A stretch of DNA of 64,000 nt, from positions 2,322,001-2,386,000 of the forward strand of contig NZ_CP015411.1 in assembly GCF_001750165.1 (NCBI RefSeq), in the 5' to 3' direction. Under the pieces are notes generated by a model. The model made no database searches. It saw nothing but the letters and a program-made list of their open reading frames with translations, and was not told the DNA's origin. The first letter of the stretch is position 1, and each line of letters opens with the position of its first letter. Origin of the DNA: Pseudoalteromonas luteoviolacea (GTDB lineage: Bacteria > Pseudomonadota > Gammaproteobacteria > Enterobacterales > Alteromonadaceae). Positions 7,233 to 17,483 of this stretch are shown piece by piece. Position numbers and translations under genes: made by a program.

Positions 7233-9914
7233 ATGAACACTCAGCTAGGAAACTCTTTTTTTCGCTCGGATTATATGCCGCACGGCCACTGCTATCTATG
7301 GCAAGAGCATATCTTATTTACACACGTTATTTCAGACATCATCATAGCCACTGCCTACTTTTCAATTCCTATCGGGTTACTCGTCTTTATACGGTTACGT
7401 CCAGATATTGTTAACAAGTCTGTGTTCATATTGTTTAGCTTATTTATATTGTGCTGCGGCATAACTCACTTGATGGGTATTTGGACAATTTGGCAAGGAG
7501 TGTATGGACTTCACGGTATAACTAAAGCAGCAACAGCGTTCGTCTCAATCGCTACAGCAATTTATTTGTTTCGTCTTCTCCCAATGGTCAGAGAAATCCC
7601 CAGCATCAGTCAGTATCAGGGGGTTAAAGATAGTTTGCGGCAAACTGAAATGGAGAAGACAATGCTGTTCAGTGAGCTGCAAAAGCAAAGTTTGTTTCAA
7701 TTTACACTCAATGCCTTGCCCATTAGTACCTTGTTATTAGAAGCTGATGGTACGATCAAACTATATAACAAACAATTTAGAAGCGAATTCTTCTCAAAGT
7801 GGAATGTTGAAATTCCGATGACTATTCAAGAAATTTTAGACTCAGATGAAAACCAGCTTTCGGAGGAGTTTCTTCCTCAAGAAAAGCCGAAAAGCTCTGA
7901 GAAAAAATTTCTTGCTACATTACTTTCTGCGCAGGGCAGTGTCCCAGTAGAGGTAAACCTAGTGCGTGAATCTAGAGCAGATCAACTCGCTATTATTCTG
8001 ACACTTAAACGAGTGGGGGACATTGAAGAGATTGAATCGGCATTGGTTGAATCTCATGCTCGTTTAGAACGCACTATTAACGCGACGCAGGATGGTATCT
8101 GGGAGTGGAATGTTAAAGACAATACGAGCATTTGGTCGAAGAGGCTGTATCAGCTTATTGGTGCAAACCCTCTTTTACCTGCTAATTATGAAACTTGGTT
8201 CGATCATATTCACCCGCAATATAAAGAAAAGGTATCTCAAGCGATTGCGGAACATTTTAAGTCTAAAAAGCAATATCGCGTTGAATACTTGGGTAAAAAT
8301 GCAGAGGGTAAATATGGGTGGTTTGAGGCGATAGGGGATACTCAATTTGACCAAAATGGTGAACCCTTGGTAATGAGTGGTTCATTACGAAATGTGCAAA
8401 GAATAAAGGATATAGAAGCCTCGGAAGCTGAAAAAAATAGCTTTTTAAGTGCAATTTATAATGGCTCTAATCATGCTATTTGGGCGTTGGAGGTATTGTC
8501 TGAAGATGAATTTAGGTTTGTTATTTATAACGATACAGCCTTAAAACACAGTAATACCACAAGAGAGCAAGTAGAGAACAAAACGCTCACTGAGCTCCAA
8601 GATAAGGTGTTTCCCAAAGAGTTGGTTGAAAAAATCAGAACCAACTATCGAGAGTGTTACCAATGTGGCGCGCCTACGTTTTACACAGAAGAATTAAAGC
8701 TTGACACATCTCTTTGGTTTCAAACAGGCTTATATCCAGTAAGATCTAATGATGGGCATATTTCACACATTATTGGCATTGCAGTCGACATCACAGAACA
8801 AAAACAGGCTGAATTGAAGCTAGCGGATAAAGAAGTTTTTTTGAATAACCTTATCGATAACGCTGTGTGTGGCTTGTACATTTATGATTTCAAATTACAA
8901 AGAAACATCGAAATAAATAATCGCTATACGGATATATTAGGGTATTCATTGGATGAACTAAATGCATTTGAAGACATATCTGAGCTTTTCCACCCGTCGG
9001 ATTTGAGCAAAATCAATGAGCATTTGAATGATGTAATTCAAAGCCATGACAAAGGGCTAAAAACACTCGAGTATCGCTTCAAACATAAACTCGGGCATTG
9101 GGTTTGGTGTTATTCGGCTGATTCGGTTGTTAAATATGATGAGCATGGCGAGCCTTTGTTAATGTTAGGCACTTTTATTGATGTAACAGAGCGGATAGAT
9201 TTACTCGCTCAAGTTCGTGCATCGAATAAAAACCTTGAACGCTTTGCTTTTGCTGCCAGTCATGATCTACAGGAGCCACTGCGTAAAATCACTGCTTTTT
9301 CTCAGTCTTTAACGGAAAGGCTGACGATACAAGAGTTGGATGAGCAGAGCAAGTTTGAGCTCGATAGGTTGCAGGCGGCTTCTCACCGTATGCGAGAGAT
9401 GATCAATGACTTGTTAAGATTATCCAGAATTAATTCTGATGAACTTACATGTTCGTCTTTTGCAGTGGGTGATTTAGTCAGCGAACTTAAAGAAGAGCTG
9501 TCAATTTCCATTCAAGAGGCTGGGTTGGAGATCACGCTTACGGGTGAAGGCCATTCTATTTACGCCGATCCGGGTTTAATCAAACAGGTTTTACAAAACT
9601 TAATTTCTAATAGTATTAAGTTTGCTAAAAAAGGACTAGAACCCATTGTGTCAATTGATGTGAGCTATACTGATACAGAAGTTCATTTGATTTATCGTGA
9701 CAATGGTATTGGAGTTGCTCGAGACAAATGTAAGAGTATTTTTGAGCCATTTTATCGATTGCCAAATAAAAACCACCAAAACGGAAGTGGCATCGGCTTA
9801 GCAATTGTGCATCAGATAATCAAAGTTCATGGCGGTCATATCTCATGTGAACCGCAAAGCGATGACGGTGGTTTGTGTTTTACAATTGTGCTCAAGAGGT
9901 GGAAACATGCGTAA
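7233..9914 (+). CDS. Histidine kinase with ETR1-type ethylene-binding membrane domain and PAS repeats
   Basis: An 893-residue sensor kinase. The N-terminal three-helix membrane domain (about residues 28-125) matches the plant ethylene receptor: SDIIIATAYFSIP and CCGITHLMGIW, with Asp35, Tyr42, Cys75 and His79 at the exact spacings of ETR1 Asp25, Tyr32, Cys65 and His69. Cys and His bind the Cu(I) that holds ethylene. About four PAS-like domains follow (roughly 155-655), then HisKA with phospho-acceptor His677 in SHDLQEPLRK (phytochrome/bacteriophytochrome-type) and a C-terminal HATPase_c (DNGIGV, GSGIGLAI). ATG 7233 is preferred; GTG 7227 is an in-frame alternative, and the RBS is weak for both. 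The gene overlaps the next response regulator by 8 bp, so that receiver is its likely partner. Ethylene or another Cu-bound ligand is inferred. Confidence 0.88.
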   Translation: MNTQLGNSFFRSDYMPHGHCYLWQEHILFTHVISDIIIATAYFSIPIGLLVFIRLRPDIVNKSVFILFSLFILCCGITHLMGIWTIWQGVYGLHGITKAATAFVSIATAIYLFRLLPMVREIPSISQYQGVKDSLRQTEMEKTMLFSELQKQSLFQFTLNALPISTLLLEADGTIKLYNKQFRSEFFSKWNVEIPMTIQEILDSDENQLSEEFLPQEKPKSSEKKFLATLLSAQGSVPVEVNLVRESRADQLAIILTLKRVGDIEEIESALVESHARLERTINATQDGIWEWNVKDNTSIWSKRLYQLIGANPLLPANYETWFDHIHPQYKEKVSQAIAEHFKSKKQYRVEYLGKNAEGKYGWFEAIGDTQFDQNGEPLVMSGSLRNVQRIKDIEASEAEKNSFLSAIYNGSNHAIWALEVLSEDEFRFVIYNDTALKHSNTTREQVENKTLTELQDKVFPKELVEKIRTNYRECYQCGAPTFYTEELKLDTSLWFQTGLYPVRSNDGHISHIIGIAVDITEQKQAELKLADKEVFLNNLIDNAVCGLYIYDFKLQRNIEINNRYTDILGYSLDELNAFEDISELFHPSDLSKINEHLNDVIQSHDKGLKTLEYRFKHKLGHWVWCYSADSVVKYDEHGEPLLMLGTFIDVTERIDLLAQVRASNKNLERFAFAASHDLQEPLRKITAFSQSLTERLTIQELDEQSKFELDRLQAASHRMREMINDLLRLSRINSDELTCSSFAVGDLVSELKEELSISIQEAGLEITLTGEGHSIYADPGLIKQVLQNLISNSIKFAKKGLEPIVSIDVSYTDTEVHLIYRDNGIGVARDKCKSIFEPFYRLPNKNHQNGSGIGLAIVHQIIKVHGGHISCEPQSDDGGLCFTIVLKRWKHA

Positions 9915-10311
9915 ATTGATTCTAATAGACGATGACCCTGATGAAATTTACTTTTTTGAGCAAGCCTGCTCAAAGTTGACGTCTGCACCTGAAATAACGT
10001 CTTTTTTTGATGCTAATGAGTTCCTGACGTATCTTGGCACTCATCGCTGTAATGGTAGTGTTATTTTGTTGGACTTAAATATGCCTGATATGGGCGGTCT
10101 AGAGCTACTGAAAAAAATAGCTGAACTCGGTGTCTTACATAACCTCATAGTTTTGATTTATACAACGTCTGTAAACGCTCAAGATATCAAAGAGTCTTAC
10201 CAATTGGGTGCCAAATCTTATTTATCTAAGCCCAGTAGTATCAATGAGCTAACTGCATTGCTGCAGTCTTTATCAGATTACTGGTTTAATCACAATTCAA
10301 TGCCTGTTTAA
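9907..10311 (+). CDS. Single-domain response regulator (Rcp1/CheY-like)
   Basis: A 134-residue stand-alone receiver. The ATG at 9907 has GAGG 7 nt upstream and lies inside the end of the kinase gene, giving translational coupling. The acidic pocket DDDPDE near the N-terminus, phospho-acceptor Asp56 in LLDLNMPDMGG, and the late Lys of YLSKP are intact. Receivers of this type partner with phytochrome-like kinases carrying the SHDLQEPLRK H-box, exactly the type of kinase encoded upstream. With no output domain it would act by protein interaction or phosphorelay. Confidence 0.9.
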   Translation: MRKLILIDDDPDEIYFFEQACSKLTSAPEITSFFDANEFLTYLGTHRCNGSVILLDLNMPDMGGLELLKKIAELGVLHNLIVLIYTTSVNAQDIKESYQLGAKSYLSKPSSINELTALLQSLSDYWFNHNSMPV

Positions 10312-10334
10312 CATGACCTATTCGGAGTAAGAAT

Positions 10335-11258
10335 ATGATGTTAGCTAAAAGCTCGTTTCGTGTCTTATTGATAGAGAATGAATTGGATGATGCTTATATT
10401 GCTATGCAGTTATTGCAAAAGGATAGTCAGCACTTTTTCAATGTTGAGCACATACGTGACATTGCCGAGATCGAATCGGTAAAAAATAAAAGTAGTTTTG
10501 ATGCGGTTTTACTTGATTTGGGGCTTGATGAGAGTTTTGGTCTGGCAACGCTGCAAAGTGCTCGAGAGTTGTTGGGGGATTTTCCATTTATAGTGATTAC
10601 TGGCACTGATGATAGCGTGCTTGGGGAGCAAGCTATCCGTGAAGGCGCACAAGATTATTTACCTAAATCTGAGCTTTCACCTTGGCTTTTGAGTCGAGCG
10701 GTTACGTTTTCCGTAGAGCGACATCAGCTATTAAAAGAAATAAAAGCGAGCACCACTAAAGACACTTTAACATTACTAAATAACCGACGCGCCTTTGACG
10801 AAAAACTCAAAGAGCATGTCAACTTGTTCATTAGATACAATGAAAACTTTGCATTGTTATTTATTGACTTAGATGACTTTAAAACGGTGAATGATATGCA
10901 CGGGCATTTAGCTGGCGATGAGCTCTTAAAGCAAGTAGGGTCAAGGTTAAAGAAAAGCATAAGAGCGACTGACTTTATTGCCCGCATTGGTGGCGATGAG
11001 TTTGCAATTATTATCCAAAAGTACAATGAAAAATCTGAACTCTCTGCAGTGGCAAATAACAAGTTAAATCATTTTGATTCACCTTTTATCGTCAATGTGA
11101 ATGGGGTGAATCAGAGTTTAAATGTGACGCTTAGTATTGGTATCGCAACATCACATGATATAGACGAATTATCTGCTGAGATGCTCATTCATGCTGCAGA
11201 CAAGGCGATGTACGATGCGAAAAAAGTGAAGGGATGTCAGTTTTGCTTTTTTCAATAA
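10335..11258 (+). CDS. Response regulator diguanylate cyclase (REC-GGDEF)
   Basis: The 307-residue protein has an N-terminal receiver (IENELDD; phospho-acceptor in AVLLDLGLDE; YLPKSE) and a C-terminal GGDEF domain with the intact signature RIGGDEF (GGDEF at residues 219-223), so it should make cyclic di-GMP from two GTP when phosphorylated. GGAG lies 7 nt before the ATG. It follows the receiver gene by 23 bp and is probably in the same transcript, placing c-di-GMP synthesis under the ethylene-receptor-like kinase or the hybrid kinase downstream. Confidence 0.92.
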   Translation: MMLAKSSFRVLLIENELDDAYIAMQLLQKDSQHFFNVEHIRDIAEIESVKNKSSFDAVLLDLGLDESFGLATLQSARELLGDFPFIVITGTDDSVLGEQAIREGAQDYLPKSELSPWLLSRAVTFSVERHQLLKEIKASTTKDTLTLLNNRRAFDEKLKEHVNLFIRYNENFALLFIDLDDFKTVNDMHGHLAGDELLKQVGSRLKKSIRATDFIARIGGDEFAIIIQKYNEKSELSAVANNKLNHFDSPFIVNVNGVNQSLNVTLSIGIATSHDIDELSAEMLIHAADKAMYDAKKVKGCQFCFFQ

Positions 11259-11484
11259 ACAATAGCAATGCGGCTAAACAAGATACACACATTATACTCG
11301 TTAGAGCAAAGCTTTATGACTGAACACTCGAAAAATTGTTTGAAGTGAAAAGGCTTAAATCATGTGTGACTTAAGTGCGTGCTAGAGCGTAATACTGAGT
11401 TTACTACTACACTTGGATAAAGTTTCAAGCATCTGATTATGGTGAATTCTAATTGGACTTTCAAGCAGCTTGCTGGAGGTGTAG

Positions 11485-12690
11485 GTGGAGCAAACAAACA
11501 GTAAAATACTAATAATTGATGATCAACAAGTCATTCGTTTTACTTTGGGTGTCTGTTTAAAAAATATCGGGTTTACTCATATAACAAGCGCTGCCAATGG
11601 ACTTGAAGCTAAAAAGTGCATCGAGCAAGAGGTATTTTCGATCATTTTTTGCGATTTAAATATGCCAATTGCAGATGGGTTTGAGGTACTGAGGCACCTT
11701 GGTGAAATGTCTTTTACTGGTGCGGTTATTGTCATCAGCGATGCCGACCCCGATATTTTAAATTCCACCTCCAATCTCGCCAAAGTATATAACTTAAACA
11801 TAATTGGGTGTATTGGTAAGCCGATAGAATATGCAACGGTTAAGCAATTACTTAGAGGTGTTAACATTGTTCATACTTCGGCTACAAACCGAGGTAATGA
11901 TCCAATATCCAGGTCTCAACTCGTCGGGTACATAGAATCAGGCGATTTAGTGCCTTTCTATCAGCCTCAACTAGATTTACGTGCAATGCGTATCAGTGGT
12001 TTTGAGGTGTTAGCGAGAATTGTAACGACCGAAAATAAAATTATTTCGCCAGCTCGTTTTATCCCCGTTGCAGAGCAATCTCTAGAACTTGTCACTGCGT
12101 TGACAAAGACAATCATTGAAGCTGCCTTTAAGGATATTTCTATAAATGCTAGTTATTTTGAAGGTTTGACCATTGCCGTGAATATCTCGGGGAAAGTGCT
12201 CGAAGAAGAGAGCTTTCCGAGTTGGTTAAAAGAACAGGTTGATAAATATGCCATAGAGCCTGAGTTAGTTATTTGTGAACTCACAGAAACGGCGTTAAAC
12301 AACGATAAAACGAAAGCTGACTCTCAAATTCTTAGGCTTAGAATGCTGAACTTTAAACTATCAATTGATGATTTCGGTACAGGCTACTCATCAATCGCGC
12401 AGCTGCATTCACTGCCATTTAATGAATTAAAAGTAGACCAACGGTTTATTGTTGATTGTATTTCTAATCCGAAGTCTGCAGCCATTGTCGAACAGAGCAT
12501 TCAGATGGCAAAAGCAATGGGATTAACGGTTGTAGCAGAAGGTATCGAAAATAAAGAGGTCGAGGCTTTTGTGAAAGCCCTTGGATGCGATATTGGTCAA
12601 GGCTTTTTATATTCAAAGCCCTTGAAACTAGAGGATGTATTGGCTCTTGAAAGTCGTGAACTAGAGCGTCAAGAAAAGGAAGATACGTGA
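11485..12690 (+). CDS. Response regulator c-di-GMP phosphodiesterase (REC-EAL)
   Basis: The 401-residue protein has an N-terminal receiver (IIDDQQVIRF, FCDLNMPIADGF, GKPIE) and an EAL domain. The signature is EVL (FEVLARI) rather than EAL, a common active variant. The Mg-binding and catalytic segments ELTETALNN, DDFGTGYSS, KVDQRFI and EGIENKE are present, so phosphodiesterase activity is likely. The start is a GTG at 11485 with GGAGG 6 nt upstream. Its end overlaps the hybrid kinase start by 4 bp (GTGA), giving coupling. It opposes the diguanylate cyclase encoded just upstream. Confidence 0.9.
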   Translation: MEQTNSKILIIDDQQVIRFTLGVCLKNIGFTHITSAANGLEAKKCIEQEVFSIIFCDLNMPIADGFEVLRHLGEMSFTGAVIVISDADPDILNSTSNLAKVYNLNIIGCIGKPIEYATVKQLLRGVNIVHTSATNRGNDPISRSQLVGYIESGDLVPFYQPQLDLRAMRISGFEVLARIVTTENKIISPARFIPVAEQSLELVTALTKTIIEAAFKDISINASYFEGLTIAVNISGKVLEEESFPSWLKEQVDKYAIEPELVICELTETALNNDKTKADSQILRLRMLNFKLSIDDFGTGYSSIAQLHSLPFNELKVDQRFIVDCISNPKSAAIVEQSIQMAKAMGLTVVAEGIENKEVEAFVKALGCDIGQGFLYSKPLKLEDVLALESRELERQEKEDT

Positions 12691-15600
12691 AACTCTCCCA
12701 AAAACTCCCGTTACTCTTTTTTGCGTTCGGTATCATCATGCTTGCAGCGGTTGTATCAGTATCTTGGAAAGGCAGAGCAATATTACAGGAAACGACATTA
12801 AGCAACATTGAGCGTGAGGCAATACTCTTAATTCGTTTGATAGAAAGAAACTTATTTGAGCGTTATCATGACGCACAAGCCTTTCCACTTTCACTAGGCC
12901 TAGACAGTAAAGATAACCTGAAGCAGGTTATCAGTGACCCTAGAATCATAGAAAACCTCAATAATTTTGTACAAAACTATAAAGTTTATCGTCGGATCAT
13001 AGTGATGAGTCCAAATGGCGAGGTACTTGTTACCAATTCTAAAAACCGTTACGGAAAAGTCCTAACCAGTTCAATACTCTCACCGGCTGAAATACGAGAA
13101 AAAAAGTGGTTTATAGATGCGCTAAATGGCAAAACGCTAACACCTGAGCAGCCTCAGAGCAGTTTTGTTATTGGACCAAATAAGTTCCTGATTGACAAAA
13201 ATGACAATTCATACGACATGATATTTGCCACAACGTTGAAAAACTCACAACAAGAAGTGATAGGGCTGTGGGTTAATGTCGTTGATTTTGCAGCCGTTGA
13301 AAATATAGTCGCGGAGACATACACAATTTTATCTGAACGAGGCTTTGTTAGTGCTGAATTAACCATTTTAGATAGTGAAGGGCGCATCATTGTTGACTAT
13401 GATCCTGTTGGGCAAAATGAAGCTAATTATCAAAGAGACTTTAATGTACTTGATAATCTTAACCTCGCTCAAAATGGCGTGGAAGGCGCCAGATTAGCGG
13501 TATCAGGGTTAAGTGGTTCCAACATATCTACGCACTTTAGAAAGCAAGTAGAGCAAGTTACTGGTTACGCACACACTGCTGGGGCCTATGATTATTCAGG
13601 ATTAGGCTGGTCTGCGCTTATTAGGCTTTCAGTTGACGAGGCATTTGTAGAGTCTGAGGCATTATTTCAGCGTTCTTTTTTAATTGCTGCGGTTTTATTG
13701 TCAATTATTTTAGTGGTGGCTTTTTTATTATCAAAGCAAATGGGGAGGCCACTGAGGGAGCTTTCATTCGCAATACAAAAGCTGGCTAAAGGCGAGAAAA
13801 ATATCAAATTACCAGAAGTATATGGTAAAGATGAAATAGCGTTAATGGCTTCTGAACTGAAAAATCTAAAACGTATTGTTGTTGATAGGGATAAGCTGAG
13901 TCGAGAAACAGATGAGCAGCGTTTTCAACTTGATATACAAAGCAGGGCAATTGACTCAACGGCAACCGGCATCATAGTGACGGATGCTCGTCAAGTGGAC
14001 CTGCCTGTCATATATTCGAATAAAGCATTTGAAGAATTGACAGGTTATACATCAGAAGAGATTTTGGGGAAAAACTGCCGGTTCTTACAAGGTGAAGATA
14101 CAGAGCAACCCGAAATTGAAGTACTCCATAAAGCGATTAAAAACCAGCGTTCTTGCTCGGTGGTGATCCGTAATTATAAAAAAGATGGCACTCTATTTTA
14201 CAATAACTTACGAGTAGACCCTGTATTTAATGACCAGGGAGTGTTGAGCCACTACATTGGTGTACAGACTGATATTACAGAATTAAAAACGGCTGAGGAT
14301 GAAGTAAAAGTAAGCCTTGAACGTGAAATTGAAAAGAGAACGCAAGAAGCGAGAGAGTCAGAAAACCGTTTAAGGACAGTATTTGATACTGCATTAGATG
14401 GCACAGTGGTCATAGACAAAGCGGGTATTATTCTAGATGTAAATCGTTCTCTTGAAGTGATATTTGGGCGAGTTAGGGAGGAGCTTCTCGGGGAAAACTT
14501 GTCCATTTTAATGCCTCCCGAATACGCAAACCAACATGATGAATTTATTAGTAAATATATTTTAACCGGCAATAAAAAGTTAATCGGCTCTCCTCGGGAG
14601 GTGATGGGACTACATAAAAGTGGACGCACTTTTCCGATAGAGGTCTCAGTGGGAGAAACTTGGATTGGTGACACGCAAGTCTTTGTCGGTATTGTTAAAG
14701 ACATTACCGTTCAAGAAGAAACCAAAGCGCGTGAGATTGAATTGAAGAATGAACTAGAAGAAAGAGAGGTCATTTACCACGCAGCGTTCAGTCAAGCCGC
14801 CGTTGGCATTTGTCGAGTTGCTTTGGATGGACGGTTTATCGAAGTCAACGAGAAAATGTGCGATATCTTTGAGCTTTCCGAGTCTGAAATCTTATCGTTA
14901 AATTATAAAGATTTGACCCACCCAGAAGACCGTTCACAAAGCAAAACGCTTGTTCAAGATTTGGTAGAAGGCAAACAGCGATCATTCACGCTAGATAAAC
15001 GATACGTCAATAATTCAGGCAAAGCATTTTGGGCAACGACGTCAGTATCATTGGTATCTGATGCAGATAACGTCGCCAAGTATATGATTGCTGTAGTTGA
15101 AGATATAACGTCAAGAAAAGCCATTGAAGAAGAGCTACGCGCTGCGAAGGTAATCAGAGACGATTTACTGAGAGGAATGAGGATAGCTTCTGATGCGGGT
15201 GGAATCTGTAACTGGTCGTTGAATATCCAAACAAAAGAATTAAAGTGGGACAACAACATGTTTGATTTACATGGCATTGACCCAGAACAGTTGATGGATT
15301 TTGAGCAGTGGCAAGAGGTATTTCACCCAGAAGATGCTGAGAAAACCAAAGGAGCATATCTGCGTGCTATTTCAGAAAAGAGCGTACTTAACGCGGAATA
15401 TAGAATTGTTAATAAGTTGACCGGAGGCACTCATTGGGTAAAAGCTGCGGCGGATATTAATAAAGATGAGGAAACAGGTCGGGAGATATTATTTGGTATC
15501 AATTTAGACATTACCGATGAAAGGCTCATTAATAAAGCGCTAGAAAAAGAAACCGCAGCAGCTATGCGAGCTAATGAGGCAAAGTCTAGGTTTTTGGCAA

Positions 15601-17471
15601 CGATGAGCCATGAAATACGAACGCCAATGAATGGTGTGATAGGGATGGTTGATTTGCTTAAAGAAACTCAACTGACCAGCGAACAAAACACCATGATAAG
15701 CACAATACGAGACTCTTCGTTTTCATTGCTTGAAATCATTAATGACATTCTTGATTTCTCAAAAATTGAGTCTGGCCAAATGGAGTTAGAGTCCACCGAA
15801 GTGAATGTGTTGAATTTAATTGAAAAAACACTTGAAGCACTTTGGGTGAATGCCAATCAAAAAGGCGTTAATTTGTTTTTACTTTATGACTACAAGACGC
15901 CGGAATTTATTCGACTAGACCCTGTTAGAACCAGACAAATTTTACTGAACCTGCTTGGTAACGCGGTTAAGTTTTCGCAGCGGGATGATGCAATTGGCAA
16001 CGTATCTGTTGGCGTTGCTTATAATCATAAGGCTTGTGAGCTGGAAATTGTTGTAAAAGATAACGGCATTGGGATGACCAATGAGCAAATTGGCAAATTG
16101 TTTAAACCATTTACGCAAGCTGATAGCTCGACAACACGCAAGTATGGTGGGACGGGACTAGGTTTAAGTATCACTAATTCATTCGTAAACTTAATGGGTG
16201 GACAGATTGATGTCGAGAGCAAGATCGGTATCGGTAGCCAGTTCTCTATTCGGATCCCAGCTGAAGCTGATAGCTTGTCTAACGAGTTTGATGACTACAA
16301 TTTCAATGGTGTTGTTTTTGAGTTGAAATTTAAAAACGCAGCGTTAGAACAAACCTGTGAGCATTTAATACAGTCCCTTCAAGGTGCAACTATCCGTAAA
16401 AATAGCAAAGAGCACTCTAATAGCTGGGTGGATGACAAAGTAATAACAATATGTGATGAATTGGTAGAGATAACGGCTAACAGCGGTCAAAAATGGTTGG
16501 TGTTAGAGGATAACCATACCAAACCAAAAGGTGTCAAAGATGCGGAGATTTATATTGTTGGCTCTCACCCACTAAAGGCTAGTGAATTTATTACTGGGCT
16601 TGCAATACTCTCAGGACAAGAAAGCCCTGAATTCGACTGGAGTGAAAGCTTCTACGGCCATGATGAAGATATGAATGAGGATATACATCCTGAGTTTGCT
16701 GATTGTGTGATTCTATGTGCAGAAGACCAGCCGACCAATCAATTGGTGCTGTCTCAGCAGTTAACAACATTGGGATATAAATTTGAAATGACATCAAATG
16801 GCCTTGAAGCTTTAAGAAAATGGGAGTCTGGGCACTTCTCATTATTATTAACGGATTGCCATATGCCTAAAATGGATGGATTTGAGCTCACTTCTGAAAT
16901 TCGTAGGCTAGAAACTGAGCTTAATAGGCCAAGAACCACAATTGTTGCCGTTACTGCTAATGCTTTGGTGGGAGAGGCTGAACACTGTTTAGAAGCTGGG
17001 ATGGATGACTACATTGCCAAACCGGTAGAGCTGAAAACGCTGCGTAATACGTTAGCCCTTCGTTTAAGGGGCATGGCGCTTAGACAAGAAGCCACAGAGG
17101 AGCCAGAGATAAACGAAATTATTAGCTCAGAGCCATGCAAACTGATTGATTATGAGCACCTTTGGAATGTGATTGGTTGCAATGATGAGGAAATGACACG
17201 AGCGGTGCTCTCTATGTTTTGGGAGAGTGTTTCTAAAGACATTGAGACCATTAAAGAAGCCGTAGCAACAAACAACTTGGATAATGTAAAAAGCTTAGCG
17301 CATGGGGCCAAAGGGGCGGCGGCATCGAGTGGTGCCCTTGGCCTAAGTGAGTTATTAAAATCAATAGAAAAGAATAGTAATGACCTAAAATATCTTGAAT
17401 CGACCTTAGTTGATGTACATGAAATGATGGGTGAATTAGAGCAGCAGCTAGTAAAAGAAAACATCATTTAG
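12687..17471 (+). CDS. Large hybrid sensor histidine kinase (Cache-HAMP-PAS-HisKA-HATPase-REC-Hpt)
   Basis: A 1594-residue multi-step phosphorelay kinase. A first membrane segment (residues 7-25), a periplasmic double-Cache-like sensor and a second membrane segment near 330-348 lead to HAMP. Four to five PAS domains follow; the first, with GKNCRFLQGED, is a LOV-like motif containing the flavin-reactive Cys, so blue-light sensing is possible. HisKA has His975 (SHEIRTPMNG), HATPase_c shows DNGIGM and GGTGLGLSI, the receiver has Asp1390 (LTDCHMPKMDGF), and the C-terminal Hpt carries His1539 (AHGAKGAA). The GTG start overlaps the REC-EAL gene. This is a complete His-Asp-His relay that could feed the receivers encoded around it. 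Confidence 0.92.
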   Translation: MKLSQKLPLLFFAFGIIMLAAVVSVSWKGRAILQETTLSNIEREAILLIRLIERNLFERYHDAQAFPLSLGLDSKDNLKQVISDPRIIENLNNFVQNYKVYRRIIVMSPNGEVLVTNSKNRYGKVLTSSILSPAEIREKKWFIDALNGKTLTPEQPQSSFVIGPNKFLIDKNDNSYDMIFATTLKNSQQEVIGLWVNVVDFAAVENIVAETYTILSERGFVSAELTILDSEGRIIVDYDPVGQNEANYQRDFNVLDNLNLAQNGVEGARLAVSGLSGSNISTHFRKQVEQVTGYAHTAGAYDYSGLGWSALIRLSVDEAFVESEALFQRSFLIAAVLLSIILVVAFLLSKQMGRPLRELSFAIQKLAKGEKNIKLPEVYGKDEIALMASELKNLKRIVVDRDKLSRETDEQRFQLDIQSRAIDSTATGIIVTDARQVDLPVIYSNKAFEELTGYTSEEILGKNCRFLQGEDTEQPEIEVLHKAIKNQRSCSVVIRNYKKDGTLFYNNLRVDPVFNDQGVLSHYIGVQTDITELKTAEDEVKVSLEREIEKRTQEARESENRLRTVFDTALDGTVVIDKAGIILDVNRSLEVIFGRVREELLGENLSILMPPEYANQHDEFISKYILTGNKKLIGSPREVMGLHKSGRTFPIEVSVGETWIGDTQVFVGIVKDITVQEETKAREIELKNELEEREVIYHAAFSQAAVGICRVALDGRFIEVNEKMCDIFELSESEILSLNYKDLTHPEDRSQSKTLVQDLVEGKQRSFTLDKRYVNNSGKAFWATTSVSLVSDADNVAKYMIAVVEDITSRKAIEEELRAAKVIRDDLLRGMRIASDAGGICNWSLNIQTKELKWDNNMFDLHGIDPEQLMDFEQWQEVFHPEDAEKTKGAYLRAISEKSVLNAEYRIVNKLTGGTHWVKAAADINKDEETGREILFGINLDITDERLINKALEKETAAAMRANEAKSRFLATMSHEIRTPMNGVIGMVDLLKETQLTSEQNTMISTIRDSSFSLLEIINDILDFSKIESGQMELESTEVNVLNLIEKTLEALWVNANQKGVNLFLLYDYKTPEFIRLDPVRTRQILLNLLGNAVKFSQRDDAIGNVSVGVAYNHKACELEIVVKDNGIGMTNEQIGKLFKPFTQADSSTTRKYGGTGLGLSITNSFVNLMGGQIDVESKIGIGSQFSIRIPAEADSLSNEFDDYNFNGVVFELKFKNAALEQTCEHLIQSLQGATIRKNSKEHSNSWVDDKVITICDELVEITANSGQKWLVLEDNHTKPKGVKDAEIYIVGSHPLKASEFITGLAILSGQESPEFDWSESFYGHDEDMNEDIHPEFADCVILCAEDQPTNQLVLSQQLTTLGYKFEMTSNGLEALRKWESGHFSLLLTDCHMPKMDGFELTSEIRRLETELNRPRTTIVAVTANALVGEAEHCLEAGMDDYIAKPVELKTLRNTLALRLRGMALRQEATEEPEINEIISSEPCKLIDYEHLWNVIGCNDEEMTRAVLSMFWESVSKDIETIKEAVATNNLDNVKSLAHGAKGAAASSGALGLSELLKSIEKNSNDLKYLESTLVDVHEMMGELEQQLVKENII

Positions 17472-17483
17472 TTGGGTAGGCAC

